Both the position numbers and the translations under genes were made by a program. A stretch of 64,000 bases of DNA from Amorphophallus konjac (lineage: Eukaryota > Streptophyta > Magnoliopsida > Alismatales > Araceae), in NCBI GenBank assembly GCA_022559845.1, contig CM040125.1:327615829-327679828 (forward strand). Reading direction: 5' to 3'. Positions within the stretch are counted from its first letter, which is position 1. Each line of letters opens with the position of its first letter. Of the stretch, positions 1 through 9,655 are shown piece by piece. A model generated the notes under the pieces. The model made no database searches. It was given only the letters and a program-made list of their open reading frames with translations, and was not told where the DNA came from.

Positions 1-57
1 GCAAACCACAGAACAAAAGATTTTTAGGTGGTTCGGTCCTCCAGACCTACATCCACC

Positions 58-420
58 CCACACTCAAACCGAGTGTGGCTTCATTAACAGCTGCGCAACA
101 CAGCTTGCCAACAGACGCTGATACACAGCTTACCCAGGGGAACAACCTCCCCTCTTCCTCCTACACGGAGGGAACCTCTAGCAACCCACGGTCACTAGAA
201 ACCAGAGACTCACGTCTCTCTTCCTCTATACCAAGAGGGAACCCCACCAGTAGCAGCCCCGCTACCAGTGAACCAGCCAGTAGCACTCTGCTACCAGTAA
301 TCCACCAGAGGCCTAGCCTCTCTTCCTCCTAGCCCGGAGGGAACCCACAAGCAGCCCCCCTGCTGCTTGCAAACCGGAGATCAGATCTCCCTTCTCCTGA
401 CCCACCAGGAGGAACCTGAC
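58..420. other. Run of short hairpins in R/U5 of the A 3' LTR
   Basis: After the conserved GGTGGTTCGG and CTACATCCACC boxes comes a perfect hairpin, arms 58-65 and 71-78 (CCACACTC/GAGTGTGG). It is followed by paired modules: AGGGGA/TCCCCT, TTCCTCC/GGAGGGAA, AGAGAC/GTCTCT, TTCCTCT/AGAGGGAA, GTAGC/GCTAC twice, AGAGGC/GCCTCT, TTCCTCC/GGAGGGAA and GGAGATC/GATCTCC. Arms in successive units change together, which suggests that base pairing is conserved. Confidence 0.75.
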
Positions 421-804
421 CTCAGTCCAGAGGATCGGAAGAACAAGGATAATCAGATCGAATAAAAGGAAAAATAAGGAACGAAAATAACACAGTAAAC
501 ACAAGCTGTAAAAAAAGGAACATCAGATGTGGCTCTTAAAGAGCTGGATGGCCTGGATTTGATCCACGGTCCATCAGGAACAGATCTCCCTCGATCTCAC
601 TCTCTTTCTTCACTCTCTCTCTTTCTCTTTCTTCTCTGCTGCACTTCTCTTCTTCTCTCGATCTCTGTTCTCCTTTTCTCTCTTTCTCTTTTTCTTTTCT
701 TCTGCTGGATCGTAGAAGCTCTCTCTTCTTTTTCCCTTTTTCTTCTCTCAGCTTCTGCTCTCTGCTTCGATCATGATCAGTCTTCTACAGAGGATGAAGA
801 CTCG

Positions 805-934
805 TATATATAGCAGCAGCAGCAGCTAGGGTGAGTGTGGCTTCCACAGCTCTCGCCCAAATATTTGGCCACGTGTCAGCATCCTGGTATCTCGTCCATC
901 CTTGGATCACGAGCCAGGCACCTCGGATCACGTG
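805..934 (-). promoter_or_regulatory. LTR promoter: TATA box with two upstream G-boxes (A 3' LTR)
   Basis: TATATATA lies at 805-812. Upstream in the minus sense are two CACGTG cores at 870-875 and 929-934; the nearer one reads ACACGTGGCC, an ABA-response-element-like G-box. The same arrangement occurs in the other LTR of A and in element B. Transcription would start roughly 30 bases below the TATA box; this is inferred, not seen. Confidence 0.65.
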
Positions 935-959
935 CCCTTCATTAGTACGCTCAGCACCT

Positions 960-2050
960 GGAGTTAAGGTGGCGTCAACACACTTGCTCCAAGGGGTTGA
1001 CGCAGCCTTCAAATACATTCGACCAGCAAAACTCAAGCCTGCTGCGTTGACTCCATTAGCCTGCTGCGTTGACGCATTGATACGTTCCAGTGAATAAATA
1101 GCCTAGCCTTCTTAACTGCTGCGTCGACGCTCCCAACCCGTGGCGTTGACGCATTGATGCGTTCCAGTGAGCAACCAGCCTAGCCTTTTTAACTGTTGCG
1201 TCGACGCTGCTCCACTGCTGCGTTGACGCATTGGATTATTTCTGACAAGGCCTCTGCTTCTTGAGTGGCTGAGTTGACGCAGCCTTTGCGTAGAGTTGAT
1301 GCTGTGAAGAGTATCCGTGGATGCATCTTTACTGGTGCGTGGATGCCTTAAGCTCTAGCGTCGACCCTATTCCTGTCTTGCATCAGGAATTAATTCAAAC
1401 GAAAAGATTAATGAATCAAGACTTAATCACAAACACGCCATTCATATCTCATTGTGAATTAGATCTGAAGCAGTGTATAGACTTGGTCTTTGATGAACGA
1501 AGTATGGACAGTAAATCGTGAAGGCAGGCAGGCTGTATAGACTTAGCCTTTGATGAACGAAGGTTCAGTGTATAGAGTTGGAATGTTAGGCCCAATGTAT
1601 AGACTTGATGATCCACTGGATGTATAGACTTGAGTGAGTGAAGCCGATGTACAGACTTGCCTATGCGAAGCCACTGTACAGACATTGAAAATGTGAAGCC
1701 AGTGTGCAGACTTTGGATTTGAAGACCAGTGTGTAGACTTTAGATTTGAAGACCAGTGTGCAGACTTCAAGTTTAACTGTGGATGTACAGACTTTAGGTG
1801 TGAAGACCATTGTGCAGACTTTGGAGAACAGTTCAATGTATTGACTTAGCGTTGTATAGACTTGGCTTTGAACGCTTGAGCTGAAGACAATGATGTAATG
1901 TATAGACATGAAGAAACAAGGCAATGTTGTATAGACTTCAAAGTCTGAAGGCGATGTGCATACTTGCTGAGTTGACGCTGCAGCCCAATGAGTTGACGCT
2001 GCAACGTATATACTTTACGTTCAACTGATGATGTGTAGACTTGAAGTTAG
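960..2050 (-). repeat. U3 iterated motifs: GCGTTGACGC dyads and TGTATAGACTT array
   Basis: From about 970 to 1300 the quasi-palindrome GCGTYRACGC and variants recur roughly ten times. From about 1470 to 2045 some 19 degenerate copies of TGTATAGACTT follow at intervals of about 25-30 bases. In the element's sense both arrays lie upstream of the TATA box, within U3. Long reading frames across this stretch are by-products of the repeats. Confidence 0.75.
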
Positions 2051-2313
2051 ACAAACCAGACAATCAGTGTTCTGATGGGTCGACGCATCAGCAAGAGTGG
2101 GTCGACCCACTACTGTTCATACTAACTAAGCAGAGTGTAGCAATGAATGCTTTATGCATCAGTTAACATGACTGAACATCAAATAGACTGAGTTATGATC
2201 AGAAAATAACTGAATAACAGCATGATGACTCACACAGCAGGATGACTCACAATGATTAACTCACATCAAAAATCAATCATCAAAACCATCATCAAAATCA
2301 CAGGGGCACAACA

Positions 2314-4314
2314 ATCTCCCCCTTTTTGATGATGGCAACACTTTCAACACATTGAGTCATTCTGATGATGTGAGGCATTCTGATGACTCAAATTATTCTC
2401 CCCCTTTGACTTCATCAAAAAGAAAATAATTTGAGAAATTAAAGCATCAGTCAATTCCTCCCCATTGCAAGAACAAAAGGAGCTCGCATGCAAAACCATG
2501 AGTTAGAGATGATCAAAAGGAGCTTGCATGCAAAGATTGAATGAAATTTTCCCTTTGGCAAACAATCAATACAAACAGATACCAGAATGCAAGAGCTCCC
2601 CCTAAAAATATGAATGCAAGAGCACATTTCTCCTCCTTCTATGCAGCATGATGCATATGACAAGGAGGCTCCCCCTCAATAAATGGAACCTTATGAAATG
2701 AATGAGAGGGAGACCACAGGGGCATGCAAGAATTCTCCCCCTTAAATCAACAGTCAGGTTTGAAATAATGGAGTCCAATGTGAGAAAGTAAGTACTCAGA
2801 ATGAATGTGAAAGGTTTTCAATGGGATATCAAATTCATAAATCTGATTAAACAAGTATTTCAGACTCTTCTATTATAGAGATTTATGAATGATCTTCATT
2901 GACAAGTCAGATCAGAATATGATGTATGCAAGGTTTGTTTATAAGTTTCCTGTACTCATATCTGAAATCAGTTTTAATAGAAGTGAACCTTGTTTTCATA
3001 TTGACAGTCTTGTTTGATCTTCTTCTTTCTTACTCACTCAATTTTAAAGATTCCTTTAAGAGATGCAATCAATAGTAATGAAGTTAAACACATAAGGAAA
3101 ACATTTGTTTCTGTCAAGGGTTCCAATAGAATATTTCTTTTGCACATATTTTTCAAATGGTATACTAGATTAGCAGCAATTTTCATAACATTCTTCATGA
3201 GCACTTGAGTTTAGTACACCCTTGTAACTAGAGGATACACGTTGTTTAGACGCCAGTATCCCTAAGCACTTGGATGGACTAACTGTCATGCTTCATAGGA
3301 ACAGAGATGGTATTTACACTTCATGACACACTACAGATCATTTCTTTGATGAGTGAGATGTATTTCTCAGTGTGCATGCTATTGCTCTGCCAGATTATCA
3401 ATCATTTTTTAAGCAGAGTTAACTATGGCACCTCATGACACAGTCCCTTGGACATGGTTTCTCAGTGACCAAGGTCATTGCTCTGACAGGATTTACCCTT
3501 AGACATAATCCATATTCTCAGATGTTTAAAAATCAATACTAATTTCATACAGATCAATCAAGGAATATCATGATTTCAGAATTTTCAGAATTCAGAAGAG
3601 TTTAAAAGACTCAACATGAAAATGTTGGTTAAAGTTTATTAAGACCAACTCAGATATTTTCAAGATATGTTCATAAGCAAACACAAGACATACATGAATC
3701 ATCAACCGGCTGAAGGAATCAGACATTCATAATCCTATATAATAGAAGATTCCTTTTTAATTTATTTTCAGATTTATGATCAGGATATGTACAGAGAATA
3801 CTTTCTGAGTGTTCAGGGAAGGTCGAAACATTTTAAAGAACAGCCAATTCAACAGATACCAATGTGTAGGTTGAGTGAAAGTGGCTGAAAACAGTTGAAG
3901 CAGGAATTTGAAATGTGTTGCATTACACATTCATCACAGGGATTTGAGCAAGATAGCAGTTCAATCTGAAGATGGGAAGTTCAGTTGATAGGATATGAAT
4001 GATGCTCCCCCTAAATGTATGCATGAGCTAGCATTCCTACATGTATGCAATTCTGACCTATGGTACCAGGCGGAGGACTTGGTCTAAAGACCACCTCACA
4101 CACAGCAAGCACTTCCAGACAGAATTCATCAGCCCTTTAGTATCTCACTATTTATATACCAAGAGTCATGCATGACAATCCAATGCATATGCAGTCCTAC
4201 ATGCATCTTAAGCTGACAGAATGCTATTTATATGCAATTGTGAATGCATGTGCATGTCAAATGTGCAGATGAACAATTTTTGAGCATGAGACATCATCCA
4301 AGCAACAGATTTAT
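2314..4314 (-). other. 3' interior of element A with repeated polypurine tracts
   Basis: There is no coding signal here. On the minus strand GGGGGAG tracts occur near 2318, 2400, 2590, 2672, 2738 and 4013, each in a similar AAxGGGGGAGmm setting. The one next to the LTR (about 2314-2330) is the functional polypurine tract position. Multiple polypurine tracts before the 3' LTR are a known Sirevirus trait. The rest is A+T-rich, and long stretches recall the matching region of element B. Confidence 0.7.
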
Positions 4315-4980
4315 TCAATTCAGCTTTTCAGATTTCAGCCTACTTAGTTCAGAGTAAACACATTTAAGTTCATTCATCAAATTTTCATTCTGGTTTTTAT
4401 GCATATGGATATCTGACAAATAGGCATCATGAGATTGCTTTGTATTTGAACAATTTTCACATGGTGAACTTGAACTACCCTGATCACTTTCCTTTTTCAA
4501 GTTCTTGTATCGTTTTCTTAATTATTCATGAGACTCAAACAGCTCAGCATATGCATTCTCCCAATCATCTAAAGAAAAATTCTTGAAGATGTTTACCTCC
4601 TCCTCATCATCTTCTTCTTCATTTTGGCTGCTGCCTTGATTGCTGCCACTTGGATTACTTCTGTTAGCCATCGTGCAGCTGTCCTCGTTTACCCTGTGAA
4701 ATTGCTTCAGCCTATCCAGGATGTCCTTTGCTGAGCTGTAATTATGAAGACAAGACCATAAGACTCTGTCAGTAGCTGCTTTCATCAGGTTAAAGGCTTT
4801 CTGATTTTCTCCATCCTTTGATCTGTGTCTGTCGGTCCATTTGGACACTTTCGTTGGTAAGGTGTGAGGACCTTGTGAAATTAATTTCCACAGATCAGGT
4901 TTAGCAGAATTAACATAAGCATGTAAAGCAGTGTACCACTGACTGAAATCAGAACCACTAAAGACGGGTGGAAGAGCCAT
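4315..4980 (-). pseudogene. Ty1-copia Gag (UBN2-type), truncated, element A
   Basis: The chosen start is the Met at 4980 (MALPPVFSGSDFSQW), because the equivalent Met opens the Gag of element B; an upstream Met at 5043 is in the same frame. The N-terminal half is a UBN2-type Gag capsid region with WKLI, SKWTDRHRS and KDILDRLK segments, followed by an acidic EEEDDEEE tract and DDWENAYAELFE. A TAA at 4522-4524 interrupts the frame, which then continues to a stop at 4315. Compared with element B it lacks the long coiled coil and every zinc knuckle. Gag would package the element's RNA in cytoplasmic particles. The truncation suggests this copy depends on Gag from relatives. Confidence 0.8.
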
Positions 4981-5095
4981 TGAAAACAAATAGCGAGTAA
5001 ATTCAAAACAACAGGAATATTTATGCACTAAAAAAATTAGCACCTAAGACTGCAAGATCGAATCTGCAGGTCGCTGGACCTTGTATGCAGACACC

Positions 5096-5107
5096 GCTCT
5101 GATACCA
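5096..5107 (-). other. Primer-binding site, initiator tRNA-Met type (element A)
   Basis: The minus strand reads TGGTATCAGAGC, the standard PBS complementary to the 3' end of plant initiator tRNA-Met. It lies two bases inside the LTR end at 5110. Confidence 0.9.
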
Positions 5108-5481
5108 ATTGTTGTAATGGTGCGATCGATACAGAGGGGGGGTGAATGTATCCCCTTCAAGAATATTGCACAAATTTAAAAACAATTCGCCTTCTACTAG
5201 ATACAGTTGCAGAATAAAGGCTATCGAGTTCAAATAGACATTTGATCGACCTGATGAGCTGCTGACTATACTAGTGGAACCTGATGAAGTCTAATGCCAA
5301 ATGACAGTACAATGCAAACTAGACTCACTTACCAAGATGTAAAGCTCAAGGCCATTGTAACTCGAAACAAGACTATTCAAACAACCTGTGAAGCAGATAG
5401 AAGATATGGAAGAGCACACCACAAGCAAATCACAGAACAAAAGATTTTTAGGTGGTTCGGTCCTCCAGACCTACATCCACC

Positions 5482-5845
5482 CCACACTCAAACCGAGTGT
5501 GGCTTCACTAACACCTGGGTAACACAGCTTGCCAACAGACGCTGATACATAGCTTACCTAGGGGAACAACCTCCCCTCTTCCTCCTACACGGAGGGAACC
5601 TCTAGCAACCCACGGTCACTAGAAACCAGAGACTCACGTCTCTCTTCCTCTATACCAAGAGGGAACCCCACCAGTAGCAGCCCCACTACCAGTGAACCAG
5701 CCAGTAGCACTCTGCTACCAGCAATCCACCAGAGGCCTAGCCTCTCTTCCTCCTAGCCCGGAGGGAACCCACAAGCAGCCCCCTACTGCTTGCAAACTGG
5801 AGATCAGATCTCCCTTCTCCTGACCCACCAGGAGGAACCCGACCT
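5482..5845. other. Run of short hairpins in R/U5 of the A 5' LTR
   Basis: This is the second copy of the hairpin run described at 58-420. The first hairpin has arms 5482-5489 and 5495-5502. It lies between the predicted transcription start and the PBS, so it would be in the genomic RNA leader. Confidence 0.75.
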
Positions 5846-6227
5846 CAGTCCAGAGGATCGGAAGAACAAGGATAATCAGATCGAATAAAAGGAAAAATAA
5901 GGAACGAAAATAACACAGCAAACACAAGCTGTAAAAGAAGGAACATCAGATGTGGCTCTTAAAGAGCTGGATGGCCGGGATTTGATCCACGGTCCATCAG
6001 GAACAGATCTCCCTCGATCTCCCTCTCTTTCTTCACTCTCTCTCTTTCTCTTTCTTCTCTGCTGCACTTCTCTTCTTCTCTCGATCTCTGTTCTCCTTTT
6101 CTCTCTTTCTCTTTTTCTTTTCTTCTACTGGATCGTGGAAGCTCTCTCTTCTTTTTCCCTTTTTCTTCTCTCAGCTTCTGCTCTCTGCTTCGATCACGAT
6201 CAGTCTTCTACAGAGGATGAAGACTAG

Positions 6228-6360
6228 TATATATAGCAGCAGCAGCAGCAGCTAGGGCGAGTGTGGCTTCCACAGCTCTCGCCCAAACATTTGGCCACGT
6301 GTCAGCATCCTGGTATCTCGTCCATCCTTGGATCACGAGTCAGGCACCTCAGATCACGTG
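6228..6360 (-). promoter_or_regulatory. LTR promoter: TATA box and paired G-boxes (A 5' LTR)
   Basis: TATATATA is at 6228-6235. CACGTG cores are at 6296-6301 and 6355-6360. As the 5' LTR copy on the minus strand, this would drive genomic RNA of element A. Confidence 0.7.
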
Positions 6361-6384
6361 CCCTTCATTAGTACGCTCAGCACC

Positions 6385-7470
6385 TGGAGTTGAGGTGGCG
6401 TCAACACACTTGCTCCAAGGGGTTGACGCAGCCTTCAAATACATTCGACCAACAAAACTCAAGTCTGCTGCGTTGACTCCATCAGCCTGCTGCGTTGACG
6501 CATTAATACGTTCCAGTGAATAAACAGCCTAGCCTTCTTAATTGCTGCGTCGACGCTTCCAACCCATGGCGTTGACGCAATGATGCGTTCCAGTGAGCAA
6601 CCAGCCTAGCCTTTTTAACTGTTGCGTCGACGCTGCTCCACTGCTGCGTTGACGCATTGGAGTATTTCTGACAAGGCCTCTGCTTCTTGAGTGGCTGAGT
6701 TGACGCAGCCTTTGCGTAGAGTTGACGCTGTGAAGAGTATCCGTGGATGCATCTTTACTGGTGCGTGTACGCCTTAAGCTCTAGCGTCGACCCTGTTCCT
6801 GTCTTGCATCAGGAATTAATTCAAACGAAAAGATTAATGAATCAAGACTTAATCACAAACACGCCATTCATATCTCATTGTGAATTAGATCTGAAGCAGT
6901 GTATAGACTTGGTCTTTGATGAACGAAGTATGGACAGTGAATCGTGAAGGCAGGCAGGCTGTATAGACTTAGCCTTTGATGAACGAAGGTTCAGTGTATA
7001 GAGTTGGAATGTTAGGCCCAATGTATAGACTTGATGATCCACTGGATGTATAGACTTGAGTGAGTGAAGCCGATGTACAGACTTGCCTATGCGAAGCCAC
7101 TATACAGACATTGAAAACGTGAAGCCAGTGTGCAGACTTTGGATTTGAAGGCCAGTGTGCAGACTTTGGATTTGAAGATCAGTGTGCAGACTTCAAGTTT
7201 AACTGTGGATGTACAGACTTCAGGTGTGAAGACCATTGTGCAGACTTTGGAGAATAGTTAAATGTATTGACTTAGCGTTGTATAGACTTGGGTTTGAACG
7301 CTTGAGCTGAAGACAATGATGTAATGTATAGACATGAAGAAACAAGGCAACGTTGTATAGACTTCAAAGTCTGAAGGCGACGTGCATACTTGCTGAGTTG
7401 ACGCTGTAGCCCAATGAGTTGACGCTGCAACGTATATACTTTACGTTCAACTGATGATGTGTAGACTTGA
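6385..7470 (-). repeat. U3 iterated motifs of the A 5' LTR
   Basis: Same two arrays as at 960-2050: GCGTYRACGC dyads (about 6395-6730) and the TGTATAGACTT array (about 6897-7470), both upstream of the promoter in the element's sense. Confidence 0.75.
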
Positions 7471-7739
7471 AGTTAGACAAATCAGATAATCAGTGTTCTG
7501 ATGGGTCGACGTATCAGCAAGAGTGGGTCGACCCACTACTGTTCATACTAACTAAGCAGAGTGTAGCAATGAATGCTTTATGCATCAGTTAACATGACTG
7601 AACATCAAATAGACTGAGTTATGATCAAAAAATAACTGAATAACAGCATGATGACTCACACAGCAGGATGACTCACAGTGATTAACTCACATCAAAAACC
7701 AATCATCAAAACCATCATCAAAACCACAAGGGCACAACA

Positions 7740-8139
7740 GGAACCTCCTTTGCCAGCTCCCGGCGCCCAGAATAGTGCCCCACGAAGAAACCTTCCCGGC
7801 GCGAGACTCCGCGCGCCGAGAACTCCCTATGCCAGCTTCCCGGCGCCTAGAATAGTGCCTTATGAAGAAACCTTCCCGGTGCGGTGGTTTTCGCGCCGAG
7901 AACTACCCCCCTTGTTCCATAAGCCCCTTCATACTATGAATGCTCCATCCCTTGAACCCCAGATGAGAACCCCTGCTACCAGTCAAGAAACCCTGCAGAT
8001 TTTCCCTGTGATCCACTCAATATAACCCCCGTATGCTGTCAAGGGACACTAAGGGTCACCATATACCCCTCAAAGATAACAATAAATGGGGACAATCTCC
8101 CCTACATGGCCCCCGGGCTAGATCTAATCATAACCCCGC
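7740..8139. repeat. Noncoding stretch with a 79-bp tandem duplication
   Basis: Two consecutive copies of a G+C-rich unit start at 7752 and 7831; each begins GCCAGCT(T)CCCGGCGCC and contains AGAATAGTGCC and GAAGAAACCTTCCCGG. An open frame spans them, but it has no family resemblance and follows the repeat. The remainder to 8139 shows nothing recognisable. Confidence 0.6.
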
Positions 8140-9500
8140 TAACCAAAGGGGCCCTGCCACTGCATGGACCCTGATGGCCTTAAGGGGATATTAGAATAAG
8201 TGCTGCAAGCACGTATTTGGGTTGGGGGTCTCGTACCCCTCTTTTGTTGACTTTCACTCCGGCACTTCGTGGGTGATCGTCCATCATTCCCTGGCAAAAT
8301 GCTCAGTCCGGGGGAGGTGCTGCCAAAATTCTCCGAGGAACTGGCACTTGAAGACACATGACAGCATGAAACCAATAAAAAAAAATAATATTATTAATGA
8401 CAAGATCCTGCCTCTTTGGTGGATGAACAAACGTGCAAGCTTCACAGTCACAGATAAGCAAATAATGAAGGAGAACCTTTTGAATAAATCAACAAATCAA
8501 AGAAAACTCATGTTCGTGCATGTTTCCCCATTATTGGGCTCGGGCATAAAAAGATAAAAGGATGCTTGCTCATGTATAAAAAGATAAAAAAAAAGTTTGC
8601 ATTTGGTCTCATGTGCCTTCGTGCATCTTTCCTGCATACCCTGTCTTGCATTCGTGCATGAATTTGTGTACTTAGTGTACGTTCTGGCCGCAAGGTCCGT
8701 GCATCTTTTTCTTTCCTGCATGCACTTGTTGAGTTCGTGCATAAATCTTGGAATTGAGGTCCATGCATCTTCTGTATACCCCTTTGCATGCATACATGAA
8801 CTCCCATGGCCCATGCATGTTTCGGGTCGTGCATGATTTAACGAAACGAGGTCCGTGCGTGATGTCTCGTGCATGCCGTGGCTCGTGCATATCAGCCTTC
8901 ATGGTTCGTGCATATTATTGCATGGTCTTGCATTCATGCATACGATACGCCTCGTGCAGGATTTTCAACATTCACGCATATCGAGATATAAAACTCCGGT
9001 CTCTATAATGAAACCCCAATAAAGATAAAAAAGGAGGATAATAATAATAAATAATAATAAAAATCATAACCATAAATAATAATAAAAAAATTATATATAT
9101 AATAAATGAATAATGAAATGATGAAATAATGAATAACAAATGAACAAATGAAATAAGAAATAATAAAATGAAAAGAATAACAAAACATAATAAGCCATGC
9201 ATCTGGGGGAGTTCACGGATTTCTCATCTCTCTCGTACCCTGCAAAGGGGATATATCTATAAAGTCCCTGCGACTGTGTCTGGACTCCAGGGGATCACCC
9301 CTATCATGGCCACGGCTCAGTCTGCCTGTGACTGAAAATTTTCCTTCCCCCATAAGCCCGGTCTCGTGAACCGCTGACTTAACGATATCGTTTGTTTCTA
9401 CAGTTGCTGTTATTATCTTGCCCGCCTTCCTGGCTCTGGTGTGAAATTCAATTTTCGCACATGAATATATGATTGCCTCTCGAGGCCTCCTATTTCGGCG
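8140..9500 (+). repeat. Tat-like gypsy noncoding block, forward copy 1
   Basis: It holds the sequence CAGTCCGGGGGAGGTGCTGCC near 8300, a form found again near 18755 and 59990 and inverted near 24340, 38125 and 63715. This is followed by a stretch (8590-8990) dense in GTGCATG/CATGCAT words and an A+T-rich segment (9010-9190). The order resembles 18690-22620. I read it as LTR or leader sequence of a gypsy family; there is no gene. Confidence 0.5.
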
Positions 9501-9502
9501 TT

Positions 9503-9655
9503 TAATCAAGGGTTGTCCTTCTTTGGAAGGGCGTAATTAACGTCATAGCCTTTATGGTATGGCGGACTTTCGGTCTCGACTCGGACCTCACAATCGACTA
9601 ACCAAGTCAGGTCAAGCACACAATAAAATCGTCACTCCGGTAACTGGCACGCCTA
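9503..9655 (+). repeat. Shared repeat block X, copy 1
   Basis: The core runs from TTAATCAAGGGTTGTCC through GGGCGTAATTAACGTCATAGCC to GGCACGCC. Related copies lie at 22450-22620 (same orientation) and at 24731-24914 and 63334-63484 (inverted), so it belongs to a locally abundant gypsy-type LTR family. Confidence 0.7.

Larger units (their letters stand above)
1..2313 (-). repeat. 3' LTR of element A (about 315 bp missing at the edge)
   Basis: This matches 5425-7739 throughout. On the minus strand the LTR begins TGTTGTGCCCC at 2313. Along the sense strand it carries a U3 with iterated motifs, G-boxes and a TATA box near 805-812, then a purine-rich leader and the hairpin run. It starts mid-LTR at the window edge. 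Confidence 0.9.
1..7739 (-). mobile_element. Sirevirus-like gag-only LTR retrotransposon A (truncated by window edge)
   Basis: Two nearly identical long repeats (1-2313 and 5110-7739) flank a 2.8 kb interior. Read on the minus strand, the upper repeat is the 5' LTR. It ends in CAACA and is followed after two bases by TGGTATCAGAGC, complementary to initiator tRNA-Met. The lower repeat is the 3' LTR, preceded by the purine run AAAAAGGGGGAGA. This primer site, the repeated GGGGGAG tracts and the Gag type fit the Sirevirus branch of Ty1-copia. The interior encodes only a short Gag; no protease, integrase, reverse transcriptase or RNase H is seen, so the element is non-autonomous. The two LTRs differ at about 70 of 2313 compared positions (about 3%, hand count). 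GGAAC at 7740-7744 is the expected place for one target duplication; its partner lies outside the window. Confidence 0.88.
5110..7739 (-). repeat. 5' LTR of element A, complete
   Basis: The LTR is 2630 bp and bounded by TGTTG...CAACA. Minus-strand order is U3 with TGTATAGACTT and GCGTYRACGC arrays (about 7470-6385), two G-boxes, TATA at 6228-6235, a pyrimidine/purine-biased leader (about 6200-5990), the hairpin run (5482-5845), and the box GATTTTTAGGTGGTTCGG near 5442-5460. LTRs of this size are unusually long for copia elements. Confidence 0.9.

Noticed and set aside
529..1097. Leu/Ser-rich and other frames inside the LTRs of A (and 5952-6523, 49541-49922, 56787-57202)
   Set aside because: Low-complexity C+T-rich leader and promoter sequence of the LTR on the opposite strand; present identically in each LTR copy.
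7678..8025. 115-codon forward frame
   Set aside because: It crosses the LTR end and a 79-bp tandem duplication and has no domain.
8590..8990. Cluster of RY-type CATGCATG boxes as a seed-gene promoter
   Set aside because: GTGCATG and CATGCAT words are spread over 400 bases in a transposon noncoding block without a nearby gene; the same enrichment occurs at 19.2-20.5 and 23.5-23.9 kb as part of the repeat family.
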